A DNA stretch of 64,000 nucleotides from Mikania micrantha. Its lineage: Eukaryota > Streptophyta > Magnoliopsida > Asterales > Asteraceae. Of this stretch, positions 47,408 through 59,801 are shown one piece after another. The stretch is taken from assembly GCA_009363875.1 (NCBI GenBank), contig CM018680.1, positions 61,182,700 to 61,246,699 on the forward strand. Direction: 5' to 3'. Positions within the stretch are counted from its first letter, which is position 1. Each line of letters begins with the position of its first letter. The position numbers and the translations under genes were made by a program. The notes under the pieces are model-generated. The model did not search any database. It saw only the letters and a program-made list of their open reading frames with translations, and had not been told where the DNA came from.

Positions 47408-50100
47408 TGTGACACCTCGCAAATTCCAGGTCAGCAATTATAATACTTTAATAATAATGTGTGTTATTATTTCATATGTGGCACTAGAATAATTATATTT
47501 AGTGTGACACGTGGCACAACAGTTCGAACACATCGATAATTCGAGGAATTATCGCACAATACTCGCTCGTGTCTTGAATGACGAATGTTGGTGAACGGAT
47601 CAAACCACAGAACACTTTCACTGCACATTAGATTCCGGGGAACCTAAGTTAGTAGAACGATGTCCATATGTCGAGAAACGATACTCGTAATCGAAAAATA
47701 CGCGAAAAATGGGTCAAAACATGAAAATGGGCCAAATTGGGCCGAATCTAGGGTCCAGGCGCTACGCCTGACCCGAAGATCCTCACTTAGGCGATACGCG
47801 CGGATGAGGAGGGACGCCTCTCATCCGGCCGCCTCGCGCGTAACGCCTGACATGGATGGCACTCGTCAGGCGATACGCCTGGGGTGTCTGACACCTAAAA
47901 ATTTTGTAAATCTCATGATTACCACACCATACTCCTTTTACCCAATCCCATACGTAAACTCCTCTATTTAATGCCCCAAAAACATCTGATTTCACTACTA
48001 CAACACCATATCACACCCATTTGAAGCCTTGGAAGCCATGGTTGCATCTTGGGAGGCTTGTTCTTGAAGGTCTTGAAGGTTTGAAGAACAAAAGAGCTTC
48101 AAGAACACCACACTCCACTCCCTCTCGTGATCGAAGCTAGCTTAGCCACATTTTGAAGCTTTGGAAGGTAAATCTTGAGACTATGTAGCATAAAACACAC
48201 ATGTAACACACACCAACCCACATACAAGGTTCAAAGCTTGCACGTACACACTAGATCCACACATACACGAATTTTTCTTGTTTGAATCTGAGTTTGATGA
48301 TGTTTCTATGTTTATTGATGATTAGATGATGTGTCTTTACATACTATGATGATGTTGTTATGATAGGATGTTTATAGTAGCTAAAATAATGATGCTAGCA
48401 ACATGTATGTAAGATCTAGGTGGAGATTCATGAAGTTTGATGTTGAAATGTTATTGGATATGATTTATGAGATCTAAAAGTGTCATGAAAAGCAAGATAT
48501 GTCAAAATGTGATTTGTACAAATTGTGGTAACTTTAATATCATGAAATATTGAGTTATGATGAAATGGCCTAATGCATGTGTTTACATCTATAAGTTATG
48601 TTCAAAAGGGTGTTTAGAAACTAAAAGGATGGCTATTGATGTGTTAAAATTGTTAAAATCATCAAATATAGGATTTTTATAAATAGTACCGTAAATAGTA
48701 ACTTTATTTCACAAAGTCTATAAATGATGACATATTTGTTGTAATAAATACGAGTTAACGGTTATTTTGAACTAGGACGACGATATTAAGATGAGATGGT
48801 TAGTTAGACTTGGTGACACATGCTTATTTTGTAACTTTCTGATTTTAGAAACTTTTACGCGCAAACTATGCTAAACCGACTATGTGTAACTATGTGCTAT
48901 GTGATAACATGCTCATTTAGGATAAATATGCATCATAGAATAATCGGAATATGATTTCTTGTATGACTTGCCTAATGTGAAAACTATTCTGAAATAGAAA
49001 CTTACTATAAAGTAAGTTTCCTCACAAAAATGACTACTGGTATCCGTACACTTCACACGACACAAAACCGCACATTACACGAACACTTGATCCAAAAACC
49101 GTCACCAACGGGTCGTTAGGTCAACACGGTCAAACACGGTCAACGCGACCCACAAAACAACTTGGAGTTGTTAAACTCAAACACGGTCCCGTGAGACCCA
49201 CATGTATGCAAACACAAACTTATGGTACCTATGTGATATAGGTAACCACTAGCCGGCGAGCTACACTGTTCTCGTGAAGAACACGCACTACTTAACTCAG
49301 GTGAGTTTACGGCCCCACTTTTACTCTTTAACTGTTTTGCTAAACTATTGGGGTGAGAATACAATGCAACTGTTTTAGATATATGACTGGTATGTTGTGA
49401 AAACCATTTTCGAGTGTAACTATTATCGCTTAAAGTCCTCACTTATCCTTACCGTTAGTTGTGTAAACAAACGAGTCGTAATTACGTAGTACTACTGGGT
49501 TTGACTAGCCCCACTCGGCACCAATGTTGACTGGAGGTCATAACGAGTGTAATTTCGATGTTGATGTCGGGTTCAGCGATGACCCGCGGAGGCAAACGGA
49601 AACAGTCGAGTTTCGGTAAGATGAACTGACACACTCCACGGATCGTAGTGTCCAACAACAAAACTTAACATACCCAGTATATGTCTGTTTACTATTTCTG
49701 TCTGTCTAAACCTGTGAACTCACCAACTTTTTTTAGTTGACACTTTTCGCATGTATTCTCAGGTAATTGATGGAGCACACGCTAGGACGCACTCAAGGAA
49801 GCATTAAGGAGTCTGAATGGCATATAGACTCATGTCCTAGGCTTGTGTGTGCATTTGTTGGTTTTTGAAACAACTAGAACAATGTAGTGTCTGTTAAACA
49901 ATTTACTTTCCGCTGCAAACTTATTTACTTATGATGATTGAAACATTTTCCGCTGCATATTAAATGAAACTATGTTATTTTGCAAATCTGTGTGAATGTG
50001 AAACTCATATAGAGTCGTTCTATATGACCATGAGCTGTGATCCTGGCCACGTCACACCCACGTGGACTGACACCACGAGTGGGAATTTGGGGGTGTGACA
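47408..50100 (+). repeat. Element B LTR, copy 1 (2693 bp)
   Basis: TG..CA bounded. TATA-like TATTTAA at 47965-47971 suggests transcription from about 47995. A donor-like GGAAGGTAAATC lies near 48168. Open frames inside are not recognised. About four substitutions and a 2-nt T-run difference from copy 2 were noticed by eye. Confidence 0.93.
47757..47880. repeat. AGGCG..CGCCT palindrome cluster upstream of element B TATA
   Basis: AGGCGCTACGCCT, AGGCGATACGCG and AGGCGATACGCCT plus further CGCCT/AGGCG half sites lie 85-210 bp before the TATA-like box. The same cluster is repeated in LTR2 at about 56264-56387. Confidence 0.75.
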
Positions 50101-50103
50101 GAC

Positions 50104-50116
50104 TGGTATCAGAGCC
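50104..50116 (+). promoter_or_regulatory. Element B primer binding site, copy 1
   Basis: TGGTATCAGAGCC three bases after the LTR end, matching initiator tRNA-Met. Confidence 0.88.
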
Positions 50117-50252
50117 TTGGTTATAGGGAACTAGGTTTGCATATAGTGAACTTAGACTATAGCCACTGCTCTACATTAGACACTACACTAACAATTTCAC
50201 AAAAATGTTTACTCTTATCATGTACTGTTACTTATTTGATTCAAACGCAGGA

Positions 50253-51065
50253 ATGGACAACAACAAAGATCAGAACGGGAAAGACTCGAGGAAGTGCCCG
50301 TATGAGTATGAGCTTACCGAGGAGGACAAACAGAAGATCCAGGACATAGTGGAGCAGGTATATGCTCAGGAGTCCAAGAGGCTTCGACCCTCGAGCAGCA
50401 GGGGACCATGGGACTGGTACCCTACTACCCTTGCTGTTTGGGCGAGGGAAGAGAGAGTACCCAAGTTGCCTTTGCTAGGAGACACATCTACTGGACCACC
50501 CTTACCACCGATTGGAATGCCCATGGAGCGGGCATTCGCTGCATTGATCTCGCGTTATAGACGTGAGTCCTGTCAGCTACGCGTAATGACTGATGGGTTT
50601 AGGGATCTCTTGGAGCATAATCAGCATCTCCAGAAACGCGTGGATAACTTGGAGGAGAGACTCGCACGCGTCGAAGGGACGCAGGATGACTTGGTCGCTA
50701 GGACTCAGGAGGTGATCCAGCGACAGGAGGAGGTCACTACTGAGGTCACAGACATCCATGATAGGACTACGTTGCTCGAGGAGCAACAGGATTTCTTAGC
50801 CGCAGTGACACATGGACACGCTGGACGATTAGCAGCTGTGGAGGACGCCAACGAGGAGAATCTTGCCATGATCCAGGCAAGCGATGCCATGCTAAATGCA
50901 TGGGTCGGACAGTTCATAGTGGAGCCACAGCCTGAGCCAGAACCCCAATTCGAGCCGGAGGATCTTGATGAGGAAGATTTTGATGAGGATCCAGACGAGG
51001 ATCCTGATGAGGAGGACGATGATGGCCCTGCTGATAGTGGAGATTCACACTCCACGATTGTCTAG
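50253..51065 (+). CDS. Element B ORF1: acidic coiled-coil protein upstream of gag
   Basis: 270 residues from MDNNKDQNGKD at 50253 to DSHSTIV. The ATG follows an acceptor-like AAACGCAG|GAATGG. The N-terminal part has a charged helix (ELTEEDKQKIQDIVEQVY). Residues about 110-190 are heptad-rich coiled coil (LEERLARVEGTQDDL, LLEEQQDFL). The C-terminus is acidic (repeats of DEDPDE). I know no named family for it. It is preserved in both copies, differing by a 15-bp in-frame deletion. Upstream ORFs before gag are known in Ogre/Tat elements, but this element has a Met PBS and chromodomain. Function unknown; a structural or accessory role is only a guess. Confidence 0.75.
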   Translation: MDNNKDQNGKDSRKCPYEYELTEEDKQKIQDIVEQVYAQESKRLRPSSSRGPWDWYPTTLAVWAREERVPKLPLLGDTSTGPPLPPIGMPMERAFAALISRYRRESCQLRVMTDGFRDLLEHNQHLQKRVDNLEERLARVEGTQDDLVARTQEVIQRQEEVTTEVTDIHDRTTLLEEQQDFLAAVTHGHAGRLAAVEDANEENLAMIQASDAMLNAWVGQFIVEPQPEPEPQFEPEDLDEEDFDEDPDEDPDEEDDDGPADSGDSHSTIV

Positions 51066-51312
51066 TTAGGATTTCTATTTCAGTATTCTACTTTTGTATC
51101 ACTTAGCCGAGCGGGATGTGCTCGTGCAAATTTTGTAGCATCTCTTTTGGGAAAATATTGTACACAAACTTATTATCATTAATGGAAAGATGCTTTACTT
51201 TGTTGCTTATATATATCATGGCTATGACTATTGTTAACATGACATCTGACCTAACAATTGAATAACACTCTAACTCATGCTAACTAACATTCTAACCTTT
51301 CCATATAGAAAC

Positions 51313-54300
51313 ATGTCCGGAAGAGGAAACCATGCCCTTCGACTCAAACGTAAGGCAGAAAAGGCACGAATCGACATGATGGTCGAACGCAAATTCAACA
51401 AGGTACTCGCGGAGTACGAGGCCAACCGTCACGCCAGCGAGACGAGTGGTACTAACAACGGTATCAACTCTTGCCTAACATGACTAACATAGTATAGACA
51501 GTCTAGACACTAACACGTTGCATTGAACCCCGACGCACAGGATCCCACGGGGGAGCGACGAAGGGATGCTCGTTTAAGGCGTTCCTGAGCTGCCACCCTC
51601 ACAAGTTTCAAGGTACTGAAGGAGCCGTGGGACTGCTTCGTTGGATAGAGAAACTGGAGTCAGTTTTCTCTATAGCTGAATGCTCGGATGAGAACCGGGT
51701 AAAATACGCCACGGGAACTTTGGAGGGACCAGCCCTCACATGGTGGAACACACATGTCCAAACCTTTGGACTTGAAACTGCAAACTCCATCCCATGGGAC
51801 AACTTCACCAGGATGCTGCACGAAGAATACTGTCCTAGGGACGAAATCAGAAAGCTTGAGGAAGAATTTTGGGTGCACAAGATGGTGGGATCTGAAATCG
51901 AGAAATACTGTACTCGGTTTCACGAGCTGTGCAAGCTATGCCCGGCAATGGTAACGCCGGAGTACAAGAAGATTGAACAATTCATTAGTGGATTGCCGGA
52001 GCAGATTCAGAGTACGGTGACTGCTTCCGATCGCACCACCATCCAACCACTGATTCGCTTGGCACACAAACTGACTGATCAGGCAGTAGCCCAGGGAAAG
52101 CTACCTAAAAGGGGTGAACATCTGAAACCCCAAGAACCCAAGCGAAAGTGGGAGCCCAGCAACAACCGCACCTTCTCACCCCAGCAAGCGACCCAACACC
52201 GGCCTGCACCTGCCAAGGTTTTCGCTGCCACCCAACCGAACACTCAAGGTAAGGGAGGATATCAGGGCAACAGCCCAAAATGCAACATCTGCAACTATCA
52301 TCATTTTGGCCCATGCAAAAAGGGCAAGTGCACCAACTGTGGCAGAAATGGACATCTGGCTAAAGAATGCCGATCAAACCCCAATCCAAATCTCAACAAA
52401 AATGACACCTTAAAGGGATGCTTCACTTGCGGGAAGCCAGGGCATATGCGCCGAGATTGCCCACAAAACAAGAACACTGGAGGTAACCCGGCAAGGGGAC
52501 GAGCATTCGTAATTGGATCGGGTGAAGCTAAAGATGACCCCAATGTCGTCACCGGTACGTTTCTTTTAAATAATGTTTATGCTAGCATATTATTTGATAC
52601 CGGTGCCGATAGAAGTTTTATATCTAGTGAATTTAGTAAACTGTTTGATATGACACCAACACCACTAGACTATAAGTACACCGTAGAGTTAGCGGACGGC
52701 AAGCTGATTAAAACACAACACATCCTCAAGGGGTGTGTTTTGACACTAGCAACCCATCAGCTGATGATTGACTTGATGCCAGTAACTCTCGGGAGCTTCG
52801 ACGTGGTGATTGGAATGGATTGGCTATCTGCAAATCACGTCGAGATCGTGTGCAATGAGAAGATCGTGCGAATTACATTGCCAAGTGGAGAGCAGATTTC
52901 AATTCAAGGGGAACGGCGCGGAATACCATTAAACATCATGTCTTGCATGAAGGCAAACAAATATTTGAGGAAAGGATACACGGCTATCTTAGCTCTTATC
53001 ACCGAACAATCAAAGAAGGAACGGAAGATCGAGGACATCGCTATTGTTCGCAATTATCCGGAAGTCTTTCCTGACGATCTACTGGGACTACCACCAGCAC
53101 GACAAGTGGAGTTTCAGATAGATCTAATACCAGGAGCAGCACCGATAGCTAAGGCACCATACCGATTGGCTCCTACTGAAATGCAAGAACTATCTAATCA
53201 ACTTCAGGAGTTGTTGGATAAAGGATTTATCCGACCGAGCTTCTCACCTTGGGGAGCACCGGTATTGTTTGTGAAGAAGAAGGACGGATCATTCCGTATG
53301 TGTATAGACTACCGAGAACTAAACAAGGTAACGATCAAGAACCGATATCCATTACCTCGAATAGACGATTTGTTTGACCAATTGCAAGGGTCAAGCTACT
53401 ATTCGAAGATCGATTTAAGATCTGGGTACCATCAACTCAGAGTACAAGAAGGAGATATACCAAAGACAGCCTTCAGAACACGGTATGGACATTACGAATT
53501 TCTAGTCATGCCGTTCGGGCTGACCAACGCACCGGCAGTATTCATGGATCTCATGAATCGAGTGTGTAAGCCGTATCTGGACAAATTCGTAATCGTATTC
53601 ATAGACGATATCCTGATTTATTCCAAGACTCAAGAAGAACATGCCGATCACTTAAGACGTGTCTTGGAACTGCTAAAGAAGGAACAACTATACGCGAAGC
53701 TTTCCAAATGCGATTTTTGGATTCGCGAAGTTCAGTTTCTTGGGCACGTGGTAAACGAGAAGGGAATACATGTAGACCCAGCCAAGATTGAGGCAATCAA
53801 GAATTGGGCAGCACCTAAGACTCCAACTGAGGTGCGGCAGTTCTTAGGATTGGCCGGATACTACAGGCGGTTTATCGAGGGATTCTCGAAGATCGCACAA
53901 TCATTGACTTCTCTTACGCACAAAGACAAGAAGTTTGAATGGGGAGAAAAACAAGAAGCTGCTTTCGACTTGTTGAAGCAGAAATTGTGCAGTGCTCCGA
54001 TTCTATCGCTACCAGACGGGTGTGAAGATTTTGTGGTTTATTGCGACGCATCGAAACAAGGAATCGGTTGTGTGCTAATGCAACGCGAGAAAGTCATAGC
54101 CTATGCGTCGCGACAGCTAAAGGTGCACGAGAAGAATTACACCACCCATGATCTGGAATTGGGGGCCGTAGTGTTCGCATTAAAAATCTGGCGACACTAC
54201 CTATACGGTACTAAGTGTACGATATTCACAGACCATAAGAGCCTGCAGCACATTTTCGACCAAAAGGAGCTAAACATGAGACAACGCAGATGGGTCGAGT

Positions 54301-54581
54301 TGATAGGTGATTATGACTGTGCAATCAAGTATCATCCCGGGAAAGCCAATGTAGTAGCCGATGCGTTAAGTAGAAAGGAAACAATCAAACGCGTACGAGC
54401 ACTACAACTTACCATTCATTCTGAGCTACCTAATCAGATCCGAGTCGCACAACAAGAAGCTTTGAAAAAGGAAAACCTTATCCTCGAAGCTATGCGGGGT
54501 ATGGATAAACAGATGAAACAGAAAGACGACGGAGCTTACTATCTGATGGACCGAATTTGGATTCCACGCTACGGAGATTGA
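51313..54581 (+). pseudogene. Element B copy 1 gag-protease-RT-RNase H, spliced gag, frameshift at end
   Basis: Gag exon 1 is 51313-51460 (MSGRGNHALRLKRKAE). An 80-nt intron 51461-51540 (GTATCA...GCACAG, with CTAAC branch-like words) rejoins in frame to exon 2 reading SHGGATKGCSFKAFL. Exon 2 contains the retrotransposon gag core (ALTWWNTHVQ, EEYCPRDEIRKLEEEF), two CCHC knuckles (CTNCGRNGHLAKEC, CFTCGKPGHMRRDC), protease (LFDTGADRSF), RT (FIDDILIYSK near 53600) and RNase H (YCDASKQGIGCV, DALSRK). A one-base deletion near 54573 relative to copy 2 ends the frame before integrase. Confidence 0.9.
51461..51540 (+). other. Putative intron inside element B gag
   Basis: GT-AG, 80 nt, contains stops in all ways of reading through to the gag core, and its removal makes one continuous gag frame. 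It has TAACATGACTAACATAG and CACTAAC branch-point-like words. Identical position in copy 2 (59950-60029). Confidence 0.7.
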
Positions 54582-55879
54582 GAGAAGTAGTGATGGATGA
54601 AGCTCACAAGAGTCGATACTCGGTACATCCAGGTTCTGACAAGATGTACCACGACCTAAAGGCAACTTATTGGTGGCCTAATATGAAATCAGAAATCGCA
54701 ACCTATGTGAGTAAGTGTCTGACTTGCTCCAAAGTTAAGGTCGAATATCAGAAACCGTCAGGGTTACTCCAACAACCGGAAATCCCAGTCTGGAAATGGG
54801 AACAGATTTCCATGGATTTTATCACCAAGTTGCCAAAGACAGCAAGTGGTTGCGATACCATCTGGGTTATCGTAGACCGACTCACGAAATCGGCACACTT
54901 TCTTCCGATTAAGGAAACCGACAAGTTGGAAAAGTTAACTCGAATCTATTTAAAGGAAAACGTATCCAGACATGGAGTTCCAATCTCTATAATATCCGAC
55001 CGAGACAGTCGTTTCACGGCACATTTTTGGAAATCCTTACACAAGGCACTCGGGACGAGATTGGATATGAGCACTGCTTATCATCCACAGACGGATGGTC
55101 AGAGTGAACGAACCATCCAAACTCTGGAAGACATGCTTCGAGCATGTGTGATTGATTTCGGTAATAGCTGGGAGACTCACCTACCGTTGGTGGAGTTCTC
55201 ATATAATAACAGTTACCACACCAGCATTGGAGCTGCACCATTTGAAGCACTGTACGGGCGTAAGTGCAGATCACCACTTTGTTGGATGGAAGTTGGTGAA
55301 AGCCAACTGACCGGACCCGAGCTTGTGCACGAAACCACAGAAAAGATCGTACAAATACGTAACAGAATGGCAGCAGCTCGAGACCGACAGAAAAGCTATG
55401 CCGACAAAAGGCGCAAGCCTTTGGAATTCCAAGTGGGAGACCGAGTACTTCTTAAAGTCTCACCTTGTAAGGGAGTGATTCGATTTGGAAAAAGGGGAAA
55501 ATTAAACCCTCGTTACATAGGACCATTCGAGATCACTAAACGGATAGGCCCCGTAGCCTACGAACTACAGCTACCACATGAATTGAGTAGCGTACACAAT
55601 GTGTTTCATGTTTCGAACCTCAAGAAATGCTTATCAGACGAGACGCTCGCAATTCCTTTGGAGGAAATTCAGATTGATGAACAACTTCACTTCGTTGAGG
55701 AACCAGTGGAAATCATGGATCGGGAAATCAAGAAGTTGAAACTCAGTAAAATACCAATTGTAAAAGTTCGTTGGAACTCACGGCGAGGACCAGAATACAC
55801 CTGGGAACGAGAGGATCAGATGAAAAAGAAATACCCTCACCTATTCTCCAACCAGACTAACACCAGCAACACGAACTGA
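54557..55879 (+). pseudogene. Element B copy 1 integrase and chromodomain part of pol
   Basis: Continues pol after the frameshift. Integrase zinc region (HKSRYSVHPGSDKMYHDL, CLTCSKVK), catalytic core (SMDFITKLP, IWVIVDRLTKSAHF, ISDRDSRF, SERTIQTLEDML), GPY segment (RYIGPFEITKRIGPVAYEL) and chromodomain (PIVKVRWNSRRGPEYTWERED), ending near 55879. A Trp that is conserved in element A and in copy 2 (SPWKG) is Cys here (SPCKG). Its apparent ATG at 54557 is in the other frame and is not a true start. Confidence 0.88.
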
Positions 55880-55898
55880 AATTCGGGACGAAATTCCT

Positions 55899-55914
55899 AT
55901 TAACTGGGGGATGA
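55899..55914 (+). promoter_or_regulatory. Element B polypurine tract
   Basis: AACTGGGGGATGA directly precedes LTR2, as expected for plus-strand priming. Confidence 0.7.
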
Positions 55915-58605
55915 TGTGACACCTCGCAAATTCCAGGTCAGCAATTATAATACTTTAATAATAATGTGTGTTATTATTTCATATGTGGCACTAGAATAAT
56001 TATATTTAGTGTGACACGTGGCACAACAGTTCGAACACATCGATAATTCGAGGAATTATCGCACAATACTCGCTCGTGTCTTGAATGACGAATGTTGGTG
56101 AACGGATCAAACCACAGAACACTTTCACTGCACATTAGATTCCGGGGAACCTAAGTTAGTAGAACGATGTCCATATGTCGAGAAACGATACTCGTAATCG
56201 AAAAATACGCGAAAAATGGGTCAAAACATGAAAATGGGCCAAATTGGGCCGGATCTAGGGTCCAGGCGCTACGCCTGACCCGAAGATCCTCACTTAGGCG
56301 ATACGCGCGGATGAGGAGGGACGCCTCTCATCCGGCCGCCTCGCGCGTAACGCCTGACATGGATGGCACTCGTCAGGCGATACGCCTGGGGTGTCTGACA
56401 CCTAAAAATTTTGTAAATCTCATGATTACCACACCATACTCCTTTTACCCAATCCCATACGTAAACTCCTCTATTTAATGCCCCAAAAACATCTGATTTC
56501 ACTACTACAACACCATATCACACCCATTTGAAGCCTTGGAAGCCATGGTTGCATCTTGGGAGGCTTGTTCTTGAAGGTCTTGAAGGTTTGAAGAACAAAA
56601 GAGCTTCAAGAACACCACACTCCACTCCCTCTCGTGATCGAAGCTAGCTTAGCCACATTTTGAAGCTTTGGAAGGTAAATCTTGAGACTATGTAGCATAA
56701 AACACACATGTAACACACACCAACCCACATACAAGGTTCAAAGCTTGCACGTACACACTAGATCCACACATACACGAATTTTTCTTGTTTGAATCTGAGT
56801 TTGATGATGTTTCTATGTTTATTGATGATTAGATGATGTGTCTTTACATACTATGATGATGTTGTTATGATAGGATGTTTATAGTAGCTAAAATAATGAT
56901 GCTAGCAACATGTATGTAAGATCTAGGTGGAGATTCATGAAGTTTGATGTTGAAATGTTATTGGATATGATTTATGAGATCTAAAAGTGTCATGAAAAGC
57001 AAGATATGTCAAAATGTGATTTGTACAAATTGTGGTAACTTTAATATCATGAAATATTGAGTTATGATGAAATGGCCTAATGCATGTGTTTACATCTATA
57101 AGTTATGTTCAAAAGGGTGTTTAGAAACTAAAAGGATGGCTATTGATGTGTTAAAATTGTTAAAATCATCAAATATAGGATTTTTATAAATAGTACCGTA
57201 AATAGTAACTTTATTTCACAAAGTCTATAAATGATGACATATTTGTTGTAATAAATACGAGTTAACGGTTATTTTGAACTAGGACGACGATATTAAGATG
57301 AGATGGTTAGTTAGACTTGGTGACACATGCTTATTTTGTAACTTTCTGATTTTAGAAACTTTTACGCGCAAACTATGCTAAACCGACTATGTGTAACTAT
57401 GTGCTATGTGATAACATGCTCATTTAGGATAAATATGCATCATAGAATAATCGGAATATGATTTCTTGTATGACTTGCCTAATGTGAAAACTATTCTGAA
57501 ATAGAAACTTACTATAAAGTAAGTTTCCTCACAAAAATGACTACTGGTATCCGTACACTTCACACGACACAAAACCGCACATTACACGAACACTTGATCC
57601 AAAAACCGTCACCAACGGGTCGTTAGGTCAACACGGTCAAACACGGTCAACGCGACCCACAAAACAACTTGGAGTTGTTGAACTCAAACACGGTCCCGTG
57701 AGACCCACATGTATGCAAACACAAACTTATGGTACCTATGTGATATAGGTAACCACTAGCCGGCGAGCTACACTGTTCTCGTGAAGAACACGCACTACTT
57801 AACTCAGGTGAGTTTACGGCCCCACTTTTACTCTTTAACTGTTTTGCTAAACTATTGGGGTGAGAATACAATGCAACTGTTTTAGATATATGACTGGTAT
57901 GTTGTGAAAACCATTTTCGAGTGTAACTATTATCGCTTAAAGTCCTCACTTATCCTTACCGTTAGTTGTGTAAACAAACGAGTCGTAATTACGTAGTACT
58001 ACTGGGTTTGACTAGCCCCACTCGGCACCAATGTTGACTGGAGGTCATAACGAGTGTAATTTCGATGTTGATGTCGGGTTCAGCGATGACCCGCGGAGGC
58101 AAACGGAAACAGTCGAGTTTCGGTAAGATGAACTGACACACTCCACGGATCGTAGTGTCCAACAACAAAACTTAACATACCCAGTATATGTCTGTTTACT
58201 ATTTCTGTCTGTCTAAACCTGTGAACTCACCAACTTTTTAGTTGACACTTTTCGCATGTATTCTCAGGTAATTGATGGAGCACACGCTAGGACGCACTCA
58301 AGGAAGCATTAAGGAGTCTGAATGGCATATAGACTCATGTCCTAGGCTTGTGTGTGCATTTGTTGGTTTTTGAAACAACTAGAACAATGTAGTGTCTGTT
58401 AAACAATTTACTTTCCGCTGCAAACTTATTTACTTATGATGATTGAAACATTTTCCGCTGCATATTAAATGAAACTATGTTATTTTGCAAATCTGTGTGA
58501 ATGTGAAACTCATATAGAGTCGTTCTATATGACCATGAGCTGTGATCCTTGCCACGTCACACCCACGTGGACTGACACCACGAGTGGGAATTTGGGGGTG
58601 TGACA
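55915..58605 (+). repeat. Element B LTR, copy 2 (2691 bp)
   Basis: Same ends as copy 1. Differences noticed: GGCCGA to GGCCGG, GTTAAACTC to GTTGAACTC, CCTGGCC to CCTTGCC, and a T-run shorter by two. Confidence 0.93.
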
Positions 58606-58608
58606 GAC

Positions 58609-58620
58609 TGGTATCAAGCC
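58609..58620 (+). promoter_or_regulatory. Element B primer binding site, copy 2, one base deleted
   Basis: TGGTATCAAGCC here against TGGTATCAGAGCC in copy 1. Loss of one G in the tRNA-complementary stretch should weaken priming. Confidence 0.8.
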
Positions 58621-58756
58621 TTGGTTATAGGGAACTAGGTTTGCATATAGTGAACTTAGACTATAGCCACTGCTCTACATTAGACACTACACTAACAATT
58701 TCACAAAAATGTTTACTATTATCATGTACTGTTACTTATTTGATTCAAACGCAGGA

Positions 58757-59554
58757 ATGGACAACAACAAAGATCAGAACGGGAAAGACTCGAGGAAGTG
58801 CCCGTATGAGTATGAGCTTACCGAGGAGGACAAACAGAAGATCCAGGACATAGTGGAGCAGGTATATGCTCAGGAGTCCAAGAGGCTTCGACCCTCGAGC
58901 AGCAGGGGACCATGGGACTGGTACCCTACTACCCTTGCTGTTTGGGCGAGGGAAGAGAGAGTACCCAAGTTGCCTTTGCTAGGAGACACATCTACTGGAC
59001 CACCCTTACCACCGATTGGAATGCCCATGGAGCGGGCATTCGCTGCATTGATCTCGCGTTATAGACGTGAGTCCTGTCAGCTACGCGTAATGACTGATGG
59101 GTTTAGGGATCTCTTGGAGCATAATCAGCATCTCCAGAAACGCGTGGATAACTTGGAGGAGAGACTCGCACGCGTCGAAGGGACGCAGGATGACTTGGTC
59201 GCTAGGACTCAGGAGGTGATCCAGCGACAGGAGGAGGTCACTACTGAGGTCACAGACATCCATGATAGGACTACGTTGCTCGAGGAGCAACAGGATTTCT
59301 TAGCCGCAGTGACACATGGACACGCTGGACGATTAGCAGCTGTGGAGGACGCCAACGAGGAGAATCTTGCCATGATCCAGGCAAGCGATGCCATGCTAAA
59401 TGCATGGGTCGGACAGTTCATAGTGGAGCCACAGCCTGAGCCAGAACCCCAATTCGAGCCGGAGGATCTTGATGAGGATCCAGACGAGGATCCTGATGAG
59501 GAGGACGATGATGGCCCTGCTGATAGTGGAGATTCACACTCCACGATTGTCTAG
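58757..59554 (+). CDS. Element B ORF1, copy 2
   Basis: Same protein as 50253-51065 but five residues shorter, through loss of one acidic repeat near the C-terminus. Frame intact from MDNNKDQ to DSHSTIV. The only differences seen by eye are outside the coiled coil. This supports coding constraint or simply recent duplication. Confidence 0.75.
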   Translation: MDNNKDQNGKDSRKCPYEYELTEEDKQKIQDIVEQVYAQESKRLRPSSSRGPWDWYPTTLAVWAREERVPKLPLLGDTSTGPPLPPIGMPMERAFAALISRYRRESCQLRVMTDGFRDLLEHNQHLQKRVDNLEERLARVEGTQDDLVARTQEVIQRQEEVTTEVTDIHDRTTLLEEQQDFLAAVTHGHAGRLAAVEDANEENLAMIQASDAMLNAWVGQFIVEPQPEPEPQFEPEDLDEDPDEDPDEEDDDGPADSGDSHSTIV

Positions 59555-59801
59555 TTAGGATTTCTATTTCAGTATTCTACTTTTGTATCACTTAGCCGAG
59601 CGGGATGTGCTCGTGCAAATTTTGTAGCATCTCTTTTGGGAAAATATTGTACACAAACTTATTATCATTAATGGAAAGATGCTTTACTTTGTTGCTTATA
59701 TATATCATGGCTATGACTATTGTTAACATGACATCTGACCTAACAATTGAATAACACTCTAACTCATGCTAACTAACATTCTAACCTTTCCATATAGAAA
59801 C

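Noticed and set aside
47660..49442. Frames in the element B LTR (also at 56167-57949)
   Set aside because: No family or start context; they are identical in both LTRs because the LTRs are duplicates, which is not evidence of coding.
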